A program made the translations under genes and the position numbers. A stretch of DNA of 64,000 nt. Source: CAWUKT01 sp963923035 (GTDB taxonomy: Bacteria; Bacteroidota; Bacteroidia; J057; JADKCL01). Position 1 is the first letter of the stretch. Each line of letters opens with the position of its first letter. The DNA is taken from positions 1 to 64,000 of the forward strand of contig CAWUKT010000005.1 of NCBI GenBank assembly GCA_963923035.1, written 5' to 3'. The notes below the pieces were generated by a model that was not told the DNA's origin, did not search any database, and was given only the letters and a program-made list of their open reading frames with translations. Positions 26,889 to 35,413 of the stretch are shown here, piece after piece.

Positions 26889-27482
26889 ATGAAGTATTTT
26901 GGAATTTATCTTGCTCTCCTCTCTGCATCGCTCCTCACCGGCTGCAATTGGTTCTCCAATTCCCAGCAATCGGCTCCCCCCTATACCGCCCACTATGACT
27001 TTGAGGCACACTGTAAGCACAGAGTCGGTACGCCACGGACCGCTCTAAGTACGACTCAGATCGTTCTTAGGATTGATGGCACCAAAAAGGGATCGGGGCC
27101 GGATTGGGACGAATTCAAAGTCGAAGTTCAAGAAAAAGTGACCAGTCAGAATGGAAGCACCTGGGCAAAGGTTGCCGAAACAAGCACCCTCGATTTTCAG
27201 GGTGACCGTATATCCATCAATATTCCTTCCCCCCAACCCAATGGACAATGGAGTTCGAACCCATCCCCGCCGGAATATGTAACGGATTTCAAAAGTCTGC
27301 TGGATGACCCCGGCAAATTCAAAAACGGAGCGGGACTCAGTTCTTTCAACTATCGCTTGGTGCTCAAAGGCGGATATTATGCCGCCAACCAATGGATTCC
27401 GAGTCAGGTACGTCCAACACTTGATATTCATACCAGCACCGCCCACGCTTGCACTTCCCCCTCTGCCACCGACCAGAACTGA
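26889..27482 (+). CDS. Small lipoprotein of unknown function
   Basis: A 197-residue lipoprotein with signal peptide and lipobox LTGC near residue 19. The mature part is beta-rich with polar, Ser/Pro/Asn-rich segments (STLDFQGDRISINIPSPQPNGQW, FNYRLVLKGGYYAANQW) and few Cys. No known domain. It is divergent from the metallopeptidase-like cargo gene and followed by a GC-rich hairpin. The name hypothetical lipoprotein is all that can be supported. Confidence 0.7.
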   Translation: MKYFGIYLALLSASLLTGCNWFSNSQQSAPPYTAHYDFEAHCKHRVGTPRTALSTTQIVLRIDGTKKGSGPDWDEFKVEVQEKVTSQNGSTWAKVAETSTLDFQGDRISINIPSPQPNGQWSSNPSPPEYVTDFKSLLDDPGKFKNGAGLSSFNYRLVLKGGYYAANQWIPSQVRPTLDIHTSTAHACTSPSATDQN

Positions 27483-27532
27483 CAGATAAAGTGGTGTCCC
27501 CAGAAAACCAAAATCTCCCTTGAATGGGTTCG

Positions 27533-27569
27533 CAGCCCGCCCCAATTGTCTGGGCGGGCTGCTTTACTT
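27533..27569 (+). terminator. GC-rich hairpin after the lipoprotein gene
   Basis: GCAGCCCGCCC (27533-27543) and GGGCGGGCTGC (27552-27562) form a perfect 11-bp stem with an 8-base loop, followed by TTTACTT. The T tract is short, but position and stem fit an intrinsic terminator. Confidence 0.6.
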
Positions 27570-27671
27570 GATGTCAGCAATCCAGCATCTCGGTCGATTC
27601 GGAGGCTCATTTGCGATTGTCGCCGGGCCTCTTTGGTTCCCTTTTGCATGTTGTCCGATTCTAAGGATTCC

Positions 27672-27717
27672 CAAAAAGGGAGAGCCGGACTCGGCTAGGG
27701 CTAGCGGTCCGGCTCTC
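27672..27717 (-). terminator. Intrinsic terminator of the amylase gene
   Basis: GAGAGCCGGAC (27680-27690) pairs perfectly with GTCCGGCTCTC (27707-27717), 11 bp, loop of 16. On the minus strand the hairpin is followed by a TTTTT run (A run at 27673-27677). It lies about 50 bases beyond the amylase stop. Confidence 0.75.
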
Positions 27718-27766
27718 AAAAAAAGTCTGTATTTCAAATGAAAAAAAAAACCGATTAAAAAATCCT

Positions 27767-30091
27767 TTACTCCTTCCCGGTGAAAACCGCAAATGAATAG
27801 CTCGGCAACTCCTTCTTGCTGGCACCTTCCGTACCGAAAGCAAATTTCAGAGTGGGCAAGTCAAATTGCTGGGGGAAGGAGATCGGTTGGGCACCTTCCC
27901 GGAAGTTGATCACGGCGACCACGACTTCACCCAAATAGCGCCGCACGATGTACAGGACGGAGCGGTCTCCCGCGTAAGTCTCGGTATGTCCGTAGATCGT
28001 GGCGAGGTGGCTGGTCCGGAAATGCGCCAATTGCTTGACGGTATCCCGCATCCGGCTCTCGTGCTCATTGAGGCCGTCGAAGCGCATATCGTCCCGGTTG
28101 TCCGGGTCATCGCCGCCGCTCATGCCGATTTCATCCCCGTAGTAGATGACCGGCACACCAGGCACCATCATGAGGAAGGCATGGAGGAGGGTAATTTTAT
28201 CGTATCCAACGGGATCCGGCACGCCCACTTCTCGGTTCCAGCCCGCTTCCTTCGGATCTTCGAAGAATTCCAGCGCGCCACTCGCATAGGCAATCAGGCG
28301 CGGCATGTCGTGGGTGCCGGTGAAGTTGCCCATGAGGTTGTGGTAGCCATAGTCTTCGATGCTGGCCATCAAAGAGCGACCTACCTGACGGGCATCCGTA
28401 GCGTCCGTGCCGAGGGCGTCCCGGAGATCGTAGAAGAGGCTGAAGTCGAATTGGCCATCCAGCATCCCGGAATTGACATAGTGGCCCACCAAGGCGCGGT
28501 TGCCGACCGTCTCCCCGATTTGGAAGAGCGGACGCTCCACTTTTTGCTTGATCTTCTGGTTGAGTCGGCGCCAAAACGTCTCGGGGACGTGCTTCGTTGC
28601 ATCGTGGCGGAAACCATCCAGGTTGAATTCTTCCAACCAGTACAGGGCGTAGTCACTCTGGACTTCGATGACTTCCTGACAGGAGAAATCGAGGCTGGGC
28701 AGGAAAGTATCGAACCAGGTGGTCAGGCGCTGGGCGTCGAACAAGCGGATATTGATGGTCCCATCTTCGAGGTACAGGTCCGTTTTCCACTCGGGATTTT
28801 CCTGGATCAGGGGATGGTCCTCGTGGACGTGGTTCGCGACAAAGTCCAGGATCACTTTCTGATCGTTGTCGTGGGCCGTATCGACGAGGGATTTGAGAAT
28901 CTCTTTGGTCCCGAAGCGGTGGTCGATCTCCGTAGAAGAGATGGGCCAGTAGCCGTGGTAGCCACTGAACCAGCGGCGCGGTTCGGGGTATTCCTGGTAG
29001 GCGATGTCGGGGTTTTTGTAGAGGGGAGAGATCCAGATGACGTTGCTGCCCAGGTCATTGAAGAATCCTTCTTCGATTTTTTGTTTGATGCCGGCGAGGT
29101 CGCCGCCGTGGTAGTCGACCTTCTCGGCGACGCGCTCATCGTAGATGCGCGGATCATTGGTGGGATCGCCGTTGAAGAAGCGATCCACCAGCATAAAGTA
29201 GATGATATTGTTGTGCTGGTCGCCAGTTTCGAGCTGGTCGGCCTTGGAGACCGGTTTGCCATCGGTAAGCGGGACCAATACGTCCACGACTTCCCCAGTG
29301 GCGTTGTTGCCCAGGAAAATCCGGATATGAGTGCGTCCGGGTTGAGCTTCTTTGGGAAAGGGAATGGAAAAGGCCCCATTTTTCCCCTGCTTCACTTTAA
29401 CGGCTTCATTCTCATGCATCGCCAATACCACCACATCTTCCGTCTTGACCTTGACCTCCAACTTCGTTTTGGTCGCCTTCATTTTCCATGAAATCCGCTC
29501 CGTCAAATTCCCGATTTGGACCTGCGAATTGAACGATCCCAGCCCATTCGGGACCTTGTCCAGGTTGAGCGGGTCCAGAATCCATTCTCCATCAACCACA
29601 AACTGATACGGATACAGCCCCGGAGGAAGTTCGGTCTCAAAATACCATTTGCCATTCCGAAACTGCATCTCTCCCTGCTCAGGGACATAATCGTTGATGA
29701 TACTGCCCAGCTGGACCTTTTTGTAAAAGGTCTCTTGGGGATCAAAAACGAAGGTATACTTTTCCACCCGCGACCGTTTCAGGGGAATCTGGTAATGGAA
29801 ATCACCAAATTGGAGGCCCAAAAAGCTCAGGGCGGGAATCTCCTGGCCATCTTCCAAAGTCAACAACAACTGCTTTTCCTTCTCTTTGATCTCCACCGTC
29901 AAGGCATAGACCGAAACCTTGTCGGGCATCTCACCATTGGGAAAATAGTCTTCCAGAAAGACGGTGGTGGTGACCGGTTCGAGTTGGATGGGGGTAAACA
30001 GACCTTTCGTCAGGGGTGCTTCCTGGGTAGAAGAATCTGCTTTTTTTGCACTTGTGTTGCCAGTAAGGGTAAAGATGGTGGGAGATTTCAT
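27767..30091 (-). CDS. GH13 alpha-amylase family protein with AMPK-type CBM48
   Basis: A 774-residue glycoside hydrolase from ATG at 30091; a TTG two codons upstream is possible. Residues about 110-200 resemble an AMPK glycogen-binding domain (WYFETELPPGLYPYQFVVDG). The GH13 barrel (about 300-680) shows all landmark regions: DFVANHVH, DGFRHDATKH (nucleophile Asp), QIGETVG (acid/base Glu) and GTHDMPRL. A beta domain closes the protein. No signal peptide, so it is probably cytosolic and acts on glycogen, maltodextrins or cyclodextrin-type substrates (inference). Flanked by its own terminator and by the terminator of the gene upstream, so it is likely monocistronic. Confidence 0.92.
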   Translation of the reverse strand: MKSPTIFTLTGNTSAKKADSSTQEAPLTKGLFTPIQLEPVTTTVFLEDYFPNGEMPDKVSVYALTVEIKEKEKQLLLTLEDGQEIPALSFLGLQFGDFHYQIPLKRSRVEKYTFVFDPQETFYKKVQLGSIINDYVPEQGEMQFRNGKWYFETELPPGLYPYQFVVDGEWILDPLNLDKVPNGLGSFNSQVQIGNLTERISWKMKATKTKLEVKVKTEDVVVLAMHENEAVKVKQGKNGAFSIPFPKEAQPGRTHIRIFLGNNATGEVVDVLVPLTDGKPVSKADQLETGDQHNNIIYFMLVDRFFNGDPTNDPRIYDERVAEKVDYHGGDLAGIKQKIEEGFFNDLGSNVIWISPLYKNPDIAYQEYPEPRRWFSGYHGYWPISSTEIDHRFGTKEILKSLVDTAHDNDQKVILDFVANHVHEDHPLIQENPEWKTDLYLEDGTINIRLFDAQRLTTWFDTFLPSLDFSCQEVIEVQSDYALYWLEEFNLDGFRHDATKHVPETFWRRLNQKIKQKVERPLFQIGETVGNRALVGHYVNSGMLDGQFDFSLFYDLRDALGTDATDARQVGRSLMASIEDYGYHNLMGNFTGTHDMPRLIAYASGALEFFEDPKEAGWNREVGVPDPVGYDKITLLHAFLMMVPGVPVIYYGDEIGMSGGDDPDNRDDMRFDGLNEHESRMRDTVKQLAHFRTSHLATIYGHTETYAGDRSVLYIVRRYLGEVVVAVINFREGAQPISFPQQFDLPTLKFAFGTEGASKKELPSYSFAVFTGKE

Positions 30092-30150
30092 GTCCAATAG
30101 CTACTTATTGTAAAAATTACACTAAGTAAAAGTAGGGAATTGAAAGGATA

Positions 30151-30180
30151 AAAAAAAGCCCAACCCTTAAAGTTGGACTT
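30151..30180 (-). terminator. Intrinsic terminator of the FG-GAP gene
   Basis: Read on the minus strand, AAGTCCAAC and GTTGGGCTT form a 9-bp stem with one G-T pair and a 7-base loop, followed by a run of T. It stands about 75 bases past the stop at 30254. On the plus strand the stem has a C-A mismatch but is also followed by T, so it may work weakly both ways. Confidence 0.75.
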
Positions 30181-30253
30181 GATTTTTTGGGGAATTGCTT
30201 TTTTGGGTAGACTGGGGCGGAACAAAAGGCCTTCTCCTCCCCTATTGAATCCT

Positions 30254-32137
30254 TTATCGTTTTACCACCCGAATCACTTCTCGCTTTCCCGTCAGCTCAT
30301 CAATGACGTCCACGAGATAGATGCCTTCCGCCATTCCTTCCAGATTGACCCGGGCCTGGCGCCGATCCAGAATCACGGGAACCGACAGAATTCGGCCGGT
30401 AAGGTCAAGCACCCTGATTTGGGCATTCGAGAAGTCTATGCCTCCTAAAATAACATTGCCGGAAGTAGGGTTCGGATAGGCCACGAGTTCCAATTCAGGA
30501 GCTTCGGGGCGCTCGGTCGTCAAACTGCCGTCTACGGTGATGAATTGGTTGGGGGAAACGCCGTAGTAGGTCGTGACGTGTCCACCTGGCCACTCCACCC
30601 ACAAAGAATCGACCCAGGTCGAATTTCCGAGGCCAAAGATTTGCAGTTTCGGAGCTTGGCCGCCCCAGTGGCCCAAACCAGCCTGGACTTCCCGCATCTG
30701 GGTGACCCCATCACTGCTGACGTGGATCCGCGCCCCGATGGCATCCGCATTGACGCCCGCGGGAGCATCCAAATTGATCGCCAAGTAGCTGTTTTGATTG
30801 CCAATATTGTTCTGAAGGACCCGAATCTGGGTGCCTTGGTTCCGCACATTCATGATCAGATCATAGTCTCCATCCAGGTCAATGTCCGCCGATTCCACGG
30901 TGTGGATGCGGTAGCTGCCGAGCGCCAGCGGATCGGTGACATCGTCAAAATAGTGGGTGGAGTCTTGCATATAGACGTACATCCGGTCCAACGGATGGTA
31001 TTCGGTTTCAGACACCACCAAATCGACGAGGCCGTCGTTGTCAATGTCCACCCAACTGGCGTCCATATTGCCCAGGTGATCGCTACCCGGACCGACCCGT
31101 CTCAGACGGTCCAGCTCCCAATTGAAGGAATAGCCGCCCGCGTCGCCGCTGTTGACGGCGATGGTCGTCCGGCCTTCGAGGCTGTCCAGACCACCGTGAA
31201 CGAGGGCCTGTAACAGGTCCATGTCGCCATCGCTGTCAAAGTCATAGGGGTAAACACCCCACGAGCACATGTCCTGACCATCTCCCATCATCTGTTGGGC
31301 ATTGTAATTGGCTTGGAACGCCACATTTTGGAAGACGCTGCCATTCAAATTGCTCCAGAGCACGCCTCCATCCCGACAATAGGGAGAGGTGAAAATGTCC
31401 TGGAAACCGTTGTTGTCGTAATCCGTCACGGAGCACCCGTAGTTCGGCCATTGGACGGTCGCGAAATCAAAGGGGTCGGGACGTTGGGAGAACGTACCGT
31501 CGCCATTGCCCTTCATGATGAAGTCTTTGCGGAATTGGAGGTTGGGGTGGTCATCGGAGAAGGTGGCCACAAATACGTCCAAAAATCCGTCCTGGTCATA
31601 GTCCAAAAGACTGAATCCGCCAATCGAAATCAGGCCCAAGGCGTCGAACCCATTGTTGGGAACGTGGGTAAAACGGCCGGTGCCGTCGTTGAGCAGGACA
31701 GAAGGACGATCATTTTCCCAATTCATCGTTGCCGGATCCCAGTGCCAGGTACCTGATACCATGTCGGCATCGCCATCGTTGTCGAGGTCGCCGAGGGTGA
31801 CGATTTCGGAGCGCCGGCCATCGGTCGAATCCGGATCGGGATGGACATTGACCCCCGAGCTGTCCGTCCAATCGACAAACATGCGAGCGACAGGATTCGT
31901 CGAAGACGTGTCGGGCATGTTCAGGTAGACATGGATCATATTCCGACGGTTGACACTCTCTACCGAAACAATGTCCGGATATTCATCCCCATTCAAGTCG
32001 AGGACATTGAGGCGAAGTGCTTCCGGCGTCGAGGCCAATCCGACGTCTGCGCTGACATCGTCGAACCAGCTGGGGTTTTGGGAGAACAAGGCAAAAGGAA
32101 GGAGTGCGAGTAAAAGAGTAAAGGTGTTCTTGATCAT
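30254..32137 (-). CDS. FG-GAP/VCBS repeat and ASPIC/UnbV protein, T9SS-exported
   Basis: A 627-residue exported protein. A signal peptide (about 1-20) is followed by about five FG-GAP/VCBS calcium-binding blades, seen as repeated Asp-rich loops (DLNGDEYPDIV, DLDNDGDADMV, DYDQDGFLDVF, DYDNNGFQDIF, DFDSDGDMDLL, DIDNDGLVDLV, DIDLDGDYDLI). Then comes an ASPIC/UnbV domain (about 440-530, IGARIHVSSDG, GLGHWG, VEWPGGHVTTY) as in CRTAC1-type proteins, and a T9SS sorting domain from about 545 (AYPNPTSGNVILGG). A surface beta-propeller, probably for adhesion or binding; no enzyme motif. Monocistronic with a good terminator. Confidence 0.9.
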   Translation of the reverse strand: MIKNTFTLLLALLPFALFSQNPSWFDDVSADVGLASTPEALRLNVLDLNGDEYPDIVSVESVNRRNMIHVYLNMPDTSSTNPVARMFVDWTDSSGVNVHPDPDSTDGRRSEIVTLGDLDNDGDADMVSGTWHWDPATMNWENDRPSVLLNDGTGRFTHVPNNGFDALGLISIGGFSLLDYDQDGFLDVFVATFSDDHPNLQFRKDFIMKGNGDGTFSQRPDPFDFATVQWPNYGCSVTDYDNNGFQDIFTSPYCRDGGVLWSNLNGSVFQNVAFQANYNAQQMMGDGQDMCSWGVYPYDFDSDGDMDLLQALVHGGLDSLEGRTTIAVNSGDAGGYSFNWELDRLRRVGPGSDHLGNMDASWVDIDNDGLVDLVVSETEYHPLDRMYVYMQDSTHYFDDVTDPLALGSYRIHTVESADIDLDGDYDLIMNVRNQGTQIRVLQNNIGNQNSYLAINLDAPAGVNADAIGARIHVSSDGVTQMREVQAGLGHWGGQAPKLQIFGLGNSTWVDSLWVEWPGGHVTTYYGVSPNQFITVDGSLTTERPEAPELELVAYPNPTSGNVILGGIDFSNAQIRVLDLTGRILSVPVILDRRQARVNLEGMAEGIYLVDVIDELTGKREVIRVVKR

Positions 32138-32239
32138 AATAGGTTTTGGGAAATTGACTCTTTAAAAGTACAACAACCCCTTCCCCCTACCAAACCTTGT
32201 CGGACTTAATAGTTGTCTTGAATTACACGAAAATGGAGA

Positions 32240-32935
32240 TTAGAGCCGATCCATTTTGGGCCACATTTCATTGAACGTCTTCAAATAGCGACGGACGATC
32301 TGGGGATCGTCGGACAGCAAGAGGTTTTCCTCGTTGTACTTGGCCGCCGAGCGCGTCCAGTTGTAGCTGCCCGTGAGGGCCACTTCATTGTTGATCACCG
32401 CGAATTTGTGGTGCATATGGTATTCCGTCCGGTCGACCCGGACATCAATTCCCGCTTCTGCGAGGCGCTCTACATCAGAACCTTTGTCAAATTGCTTGTC
32501 GTTGTCGGTGATGACACGGGTTGGGGTGCCGCGCCGGTGCTGTTGGATGATCGCATCCGAAATATCGTTGTCGGAAATGGTGAAGACACAAATGTCGAGG
32601 GCACGGCGCGCACCGTGAATTTGGGTGATGATCGCATCCTTGCAATCATTTCCCGGGCTGAAATACACCCGATTGTCCACCGCTTCCGCCTTCTCCCCCA
32701 GTTTGTCCAGCAACCGCGAGGCATCTTCGACCCATTCCAACACGAAACGACCCGAATGGGCGCCCATCCCCTTTTCCGCAATGTCAAAAATCTTGCTGCG
32801 GAGCACATCCCGCTCCCGGGGTTTCAACGAGGCCTCCCCCAGCACCTTCCGCATCGCCCGGCGTTCATTCCGGCTGAAAACTTCGTCATCAAAGGTCTTT
32901 TGAAAGGCTAGGACCAGGTCGTCAAGTGTGTTCAT
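32240..32935 (-). CDS. Single-HKD phospholipase D-like protein, catalytic Asp replaced by Asn
   Basis: A 231-residue PLD-superfamily protein of the nuclease/mitoPLD type. A helical N-terminal region (1-85) precedes the PLD fold. The HKD motif is HHKFAVIN at residues 175-182 with GSYNWT after it: His and Lys are present, but the usual Asp is Asn. Such proteins work as dimers on phosphodiesters (nucleic acid or phospholipid). The substitution may lower activity or mark a binding role. Last gene of the nuoE-carA-VOC-PLD run, 17 bases behind the VOC gene. No signal peptide. Confidence 0.85.
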   Translation of the reverse strand: MNTLDDLVLAFQKTFDDEVFSRNERRAMRKVLGEASLKPRERDVLRSKIFDIAEKGMGAHSGRFVLEWVEDASRLLDKLGEKAEAVDNRVYFSPGNDCKDAIITQIHGARRALDICVFTISDNDISDAIIQQHRRGTPTRVITDNDKQFDKGSDVERLAEAGIDVRVDRTEYHMHHKFAVINNEVALTGSYNWTRSAAKYNEENLLLSDDPQIVRRYLKTFNEMWPKMDRL

Positions 32936-32952
32936 CGTTTTGAGGTAGAGGT

Positions 32953-33630
32953 TCAGGAATATGTTTGCCGGAAAAAGCGCCCATCTTCAAAAGCGAAGGC
33001 GAGGCTTTTTCCTTCAATTTCAACTTCTGCTTTCCAATTGGCGGGCAGAATCGGCTCCATGGTGGGAAACCAGGTGCCTTTTTGGGCGGTATTGACCAAA
33101 ATAAAGAGGCCTTCCGGATCGCCCATGCTGCAAAATCGTCCCGCACTTCCGCTGTGAATGGCCATTCCTTCGTTCAGGAGCGATTCGATTTCCGAATTCA
33201 ATCCCACTTTCCCCAGGGCAGCTTCACTGAGATGGAGCAGTTGTGGGACGGAAAATGGAGCATCGGAATGGACTCCCAGTCGGTTCCGCGCAATCAATTC
33301 TCCAATATTGCCGTCGGCATCGTAGAAATACACGGCCCAGGCATCCCAATTGTCAAAGCGGTGGATGCGGTTGCCATCGGGACCGGCCAACAACTCAGTC
33401 CGGGCGGCCAGCCATTCGGCTGCGGCTTCGATTTGATTGGAGGGAATATTGATGGCGTAATGGGCGGGATTGCTTGCCGGGCGTCCTTCAAAGCGCAAAA
33501 TCGACGTACCCACCTGCACCTCAAACCAATTGGCTTGCTGCTCGACCAATGGGAGTTCCAATACTTCAGTGTAGAACGCCCGCTGGGCGGCCAATTGAGG
33601 GGTAAATAAGGTGAGGCGCCGAATCTTCAT
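32953..33630 (-). CDS. VOC-superfamily (glyoxalase-like) protein
   Basis: A 225-residue protein beginning MKIRRLTLFTPQLAAQRAFYTEVLELPLVE, the standard first beta-alpha unit of a vicinal oxygen chelate domain; YFYDADGNIGELIARN is the matching end of the first domain near residue 118. The second half (GLFILVNTAQKGTWFPT, ILPANWKAEVEIEG) is weaker and may be a degenerate second module. Substrate unknown; the family covers glyoxalases, dioxygenases and antibiotic-binding proteins. Only 3 bases separate it from carA upstream, so it is cotranscribed with a pyrimidine/arginine gene with no obvious link. Confidence 0.82.
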   Translation of the reverse strand: MKIRRLTLFTPQLAAQRAFYTEVLELPLVEQQANWFEVQVGTSILRFEGRPASNPAHYAINIPSNQIEAAAEWLAARTELLAGPDGNRIHRFDNWDAWAVYFYDADGNIGELIARNRLGVHSDAPFSVPQLLHLSEAALGKVGLNSEIESLLNEGMAIHSGSAGRFCSMGDPEGLFILVNTAQKGTWFPTMEPILPANWKAEVEIEGKSLAFAFEDGRFFRQTYS

Positions 33631-33633
33631 GGC

Positions 33634-34749
33634 TCAGGCAGGGACCAAAGACTCCCGCATCATGTTGACGAAATCGTCAAACAGGTAGCGGCTGTCGTGC
33701 GGGCCAGGGCCGGCTTCGGGGTGGTACTGGACCGAAAAGGCTTGTTTGTCCAGCACCCGAATGCCTTCCAGCGAGTGGTCGTTCAGGTTCACATGGGTGA
33801 CCTCAACGCGCTCATTCGTCTCGGCGTCATCCATGTTCACGGCGAAGCCGTGGTTCTGAGAGGTAATTTCGCTCGTTCCTTTCACCAGGTTCTTGACCGG
33901 GTGGTTGATGCCGCGGTGGCCGTGGTGCATTTTGTAGGTCCCAATCCCCAGGGCGCTACACAGGATTTGGTGCCCCATGCAAATCCCAAAGATGGGCGTG
34001 GCTCCCTGGAGTAGTTCCTGGACGGTTTCGATGGCGTAAGGCATCGCGGCGGGGTCGCCGGGGCCATTGCTCAGGAAGTAGCCGTGGGGTTCAAAATCCG
34101 CCAATTCGGCCGCGCTGGTCTCAGCGGGAAAAACCTTGACGTAGCAATCGCGCTCGGCGAAGCAACGCAGGATATTTGTTTTGATGCCAAAATCGAGCGC
34201 AGAAATGCGGTAGGTGGATTCGGGATTGCCGAAATAATAGGGCTCGGAACAGGTCACCTTGGTGGCGAGTTCCAGGCCTTCCATATTCGGGCAGGCTTCC
34301 AGTCGCTTTTCCAACTCGGCCCGGTCAAAAATCTCCGAAGAGATGATGCCGTTCATGGCGCCTTTGTGGCGGATGTGACGGACCAATTTCCGGGTATCGA
34401 TATTGGAGATGCCCACCAGGTTGGAATCTTCGAGGAACTGTTGAAGGCTTCCGTCCGCATCAAAGCGGGAGTGGTTCCAGGAATAATTCTTGACCACCAA
34501 GCCGGCGATTTTGGCGCCCTGGCTCTCGGCTTCGGCATCTTTGACGCCGTAATTGCCGATGTGGGTATGGGTCGTCACCATGATCTGGCCGTAGTAGGAC
34601 GGATCCGTAAAGACTTCCTGGTAACCGGTCATTCCGGTATTGAAGCAAAGCTCGCCGGTGGTAGTTCCGACTTTGCCAATGCTGTATCCTTCAAAAAAAA
34701 GGCCGTCCGACAGGAGAAGGACAGCCTTTTTACGTTCTTGATATTTCAT
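33634..34749 (-). CDS. carA: Carbamoyl-phosphate synthase small (glutaminase) subunit
   Basis: A 371-residue CarA, which hydrolyses glutamine and passes ammonia to CarB for carbamoyl-phosphate, the precursor of pyrimidines and arginine. The N-terminal domain has TGMTGYQEVFTDPSYYGQIM. The class I amidotransferase part has SNGPGDPAAMPYA, the nucleophile elbow GICMGHQILC, and the His-Glu pair in QYHPEAGPGPHD. Normal length and start. carB is not adjacent, and the gene is 6 bases behind a nuoE-like gene. Confidence 0.96.
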   Translation of the reverse strand: MKYQERKKAVLLLSDGLFFEGYSIGKVGTTTGELCFNTGMTGYQEVFTDPSYYGQIMVTTHTHIGNYGVKDAEAESQGAKIAGLVVKNYSWNHSRFDADGSLQQFLEDSNLVGISNIDTRKLVRHIRHKGAMNGIISSEIFDRAELEKRLEACPNMEGLELATKVTCSEPYYFGNPESTYRISALDFGIKTNILRCFAERDCYVKVFPAETSAAELADFEPHGYFLSNGPGDPAAMPYAIETVQELLQGATPIFGICMGHQILCSALGIGTYKMHHGHRGINHPVKNLVKGTSEITSQNHGFAVNMDDAETNERVEVTHVNLNDHSLEGIRVLDKQAFSVQYHPEAGPGPHDSRYLFDDFVNMMRESLVPA

Positions 34750-34755
34750 TCGTCT

Positions 34756-35316
34756 TTAGAGCTTCGATTGGTCGGAGAGAGCGATTCGGTGGTAAGATAG
34801 TTCTTTGCCGTCCCGCAAATCGTTGATGACTTGCTCGATCTTTTGCTTGTCGATGTTGTGGACGTAGTGGCGGTTGGTGACCTGTACGACAGGCCCCGTA
34901 TCGCAGGCGCCGAGACACTCGGCGTGGCGAATGTAGAACAACCCGTCTTCCGAGTAGCCATCCTTGCCGCACTTGGCGTAGGACTTGGCGTGCTCGTAGG
35001 TTTCTTGTCCCCCCATCTCACCGCAAGAGAAGCAGGTGCAGATGTCAAAGACATACTTGGGGACGGGCTTCTTGAAATACATGGTATAAAAGGTTGCCAC
35101 CCCGTAAACGTGGGCGTAAGAAAGCCCGAGGGTATTGGCGACCAATTCCATGGCCCCGCTGGACAGCCACCCATATTTGTTCTGGGCGATCCACAACACT
35201 GGCATCACCGCCGACTTGACATCGGGATATTTTGCCTTGTGCTTTTCTACCTCCGCCAACTCGGCTTCGGTAAATTCATACGTTTGGGTAGTCTGATCGA
35301 TTCCGTTTTCAGCCAA
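34756..35316 (-). CDS. nuoE: NADH-quinone oxidoreductase subunit E-like 2Fe-2S protein
   Basis: A 186-residue thioredoxin-like ferredoxin of the NuoE/HoxE type, which holds cluster N1a in complex I. Helical start (TEAELAEVEKHKAKYPDVKSAVMPVLW in pieces) then YTMYFKKPVPKYVFDICTCFSC and CLGACDTGP, giving the C-x4-C and C-x3-C ligands. The start is TTG at 35316 (MAENGIDQ) with a good GGAGG 7-8 bases upstream. No other nuo genes are in the window; it leads an operon with carA, a VOC gene and a PLD gene. It could serve complex I encoded elsewhere or another NADH-linked enzyme. Confidence 0.9.
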   Translation of the reverse strand: MAENGIDQTTQTYEFTEAELAEVEKHKAKYPDVKSAVMPVLWIAQNKYGWLSSGAMELVANTLGLSYAHVYGVATFYTMYFKKPVPKYVFDICTCFSCGEMGGQETYEHAKSYAKCGKDGYSEDGLFYIRHAECLGACDTGPVVQVTNRHYVHNIDKQKIEQVINDLRDGKELSYHRIALSDQSKL

Positions 35317-35339
35317 AGCGACCTCCGTTTAGATTTTTC

Positions 35340-35347
35340 CAAAATTA
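35340..35347 (-). promoter_or_regulatory. Bacteroidota -7 promoter box for the nuoE-carA operon
   Basis: On the minus strand TAATTTTG, an exact TAnnTTTG match, 23 bases before the nuoE start codon and just upstream of its GGAGG site. The -33 region is T-rich without a clear TTG. It also separates this operon from the ten-gene array ending at 35414. Confidence 0.6.
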
Positions 35348-35413
35348 GGAGAAACGGAAATGAATGAAAAATTATTTTTCCCCAGTTTAAACGAGAGAGA
35401 TGTGGGAAAAGAA

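Noticed and set aside
27866..29491. A 541-codon open frame on the plus strand opposite the amylase gene.
   Set aside because: It is a shadow of the GH13 coding strand: low-complexity Val/Asp/Glu/Gly composition, no domain, and the opposite strand has all catalytic motifs.
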